DNA from: JANOSH01 sp031415695
GTDB taxonomy: Bacteria > Actinomycetota > Acidimicrobiia > Acidimicrobiales > Ilumatobacteraceae
Length of the DNA stretch: 6,602 bases
Assembly (NCBI GenBank): GCA_031415695.1
Contig: JANOSH010000017.1
Coordinates: forward strand, 1-6,602
Direction of reading: 5' to 3'
In this document: piece after piece, positions 6,284 through 6,602 of the stretch
How the letters are laid out: each line of letters starts with the position of its first letter
Position numbering within the stretch: position 1 is the first letter of the stretch
The notes under the pieces: generated by a model
Database searches by the model: none
What the model was told of the DNA's origin: nothing
What the model saw: the letters and a program-made list of their open reading frames with translations, nothing else
Translations under genes and position numbers: made by a program

Positions 6284-6315
6284 GCATCGCATCGCATCGC
6301 ATCGCATCGCGCATC
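6284..6315 (+). repeat. (GCATC)5 microsatellite near the 3' end of the element
   Basis: Five exact GCATC units (6284-6308) are followed by GC and one more GCATC (6311-6315). The tract lies 33 bases after the stop codon. Simple-repeat tails or simple-repeat targets are known for several non-LTR families, so this may be the 3' terminus or the insertion site. It might also be an ordinary microsatellite in the 3' UTR. Confidence 0.85.
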
Positions 6316-6361
6316 CACTCAGGCTACCCTTGCCATCGCGCTCTCAGCGTCGCAGCTGCTC

Positions 6362-6602
6362 GCTAGTTGTCCTTGTAATTGCATAGCATACACAAGATCT
6401 GCCGTGGAGCAACTCAGTGTTACGCCTTCGCGCCACATGATCTTTGCCACTCTTGCCAATAAGTCTGATGCGAACACCTGCAAACTGGCTCACAACATCG
6501 GCTGGATTCCCACGATCCTGTGTAAGGGTGGCTTTCCTCAGGAGTTGTCCGACCTGCAACCTGTGGCTGTTCAGATGGTCGCACCAGATGTACTGCAGTA
6601 CT
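6362..6602 (+). CDS. Possible partial coding segment in the 3' flank, unrecognised (low confidence)
   Basis: The + strand frame continuing to the right edge has no stop and translates to a protein-like, mixed-composition sequence with an internal ATG at 6437 (MIFATLANKSDANTCKLAHN, then IGWIPTILCKGGFPQELSDL). The low-complexity bias of the retrotransposon protein is absent. The minus strand is also open from the right edge to about 6344, so strand is not settled. I recognise no family. It could be host gene sequence next to the insertion, a piece of another mobile element, or non-coding 3' UTR. Confidence 0.25.
6590..6601. other. Perfect 12-bp palindrome at the right edge
   Basis: GTACTGCAGTAC is identical on both strands and is centred on CTGCAG. 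It is cut off by the window edge, so I cannot see whether it belongs to a larger inverted repeat. It may be chance. Confidence 0.4.

Larger units (their letters stand above)
213..6315 (+). mobile_element. RLE-type non-LTR retrotransposon, ends uncertain
   Basis: The RT followed by a zinc knuckle and PD-(D/E)XK nuclease in one ORF defines a LINE-type element of the RLE branch (R2, CRE, NeSL and relatives by family knowledge). No long terminal repeats, inverted repeats or integrase are visible. The 5' end is not determined: the true leader may start before 213 or outside the window. The 3' end is placed provisionally at the GCATC microsatellite (6284-6315), because some non-LTR elements end in or insert at short simple repeats and because the base composition becomes less GC-rich beyond about 6360. 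There is no poly(A) tail. I found no convincing target-site duplication between the two flanks. Confidence 0.85.

Noticed and set aside
1..6602. Frequent CACTC and GACTC words suggesting a dispersed regulatory repeat
   Set aside because: They occur in many phases throughout the coding sequence and look like a host or element codon and composition bias rather than spaced sites.

Overview
The window is filled almost entirely by one intact eukaryotic retrotransposon gene. A single uninterrupted + strand frame (213-6251, 2012 codons) encodes a polyprotein with these parts in order: a disordered, Ala/Ser/Arg-rich N-terminus; a short chromodomain-like patch; an OTU-like cysteine protease domain; a basic disordered spacer; a helical pre-RT region; a reverse transcriptase with its thumb; a low-complexity linker; and a zinc knuckle followed by a PD-(D/E)XK restriction-like endonuclease (RLE). 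This is the layout of non-LTR (LINE-type) retrotransposons of the RLE-bearing branch, which includes R2, R4, CRE, NeSL, Hero and Utopia. I cannot assign a clade without a tree. No AP endonuclease, RNase H, integrase, gag-type zinc knuckles or LTRs are visible.

The source is most likely a GC-rich microbial eukaryote (protist, alga, oomycete or fungus). The evidence is the element type, the long intron-free low-complexity-rich protein, and the absence of bacterial gene organisation. The species cannot be read from this sequence.

Layout: 1-212 is the 5' flank or leader. It contains a frame (2-502) that is open from the left edge and overlaps the start of the main ORF, but other frames are open there too, so its coding status is doubtful. 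213-6251 is the polyprotein gene. A C-rich tract near its end (6133-6163) makes the opposite strand a textbook G-quadruplex candidate. 6252-6315 is a short 3' untranslated stretch with a 10-bp palindrome and a (GCATC)5 microsatellite that may mark the 3' end of the element. 6316-6602 is less GC-rich and holds a + strand frame open to the right edge, possibly host sequence or another gene. No target-site duplication was found by eye.

In the expected life cycle (family knowledge, not shown here), the RLE nicks the target DNA and the RT copies the element RNA from that nick (target-primed reverse transcription). The protease and chromodomain-like parts would process or protect the protein, or steer it to chromatin. 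The combination of OTU-like protease, possible chromodomain, RT and RLE in one chain is the most interesting feature of the window.
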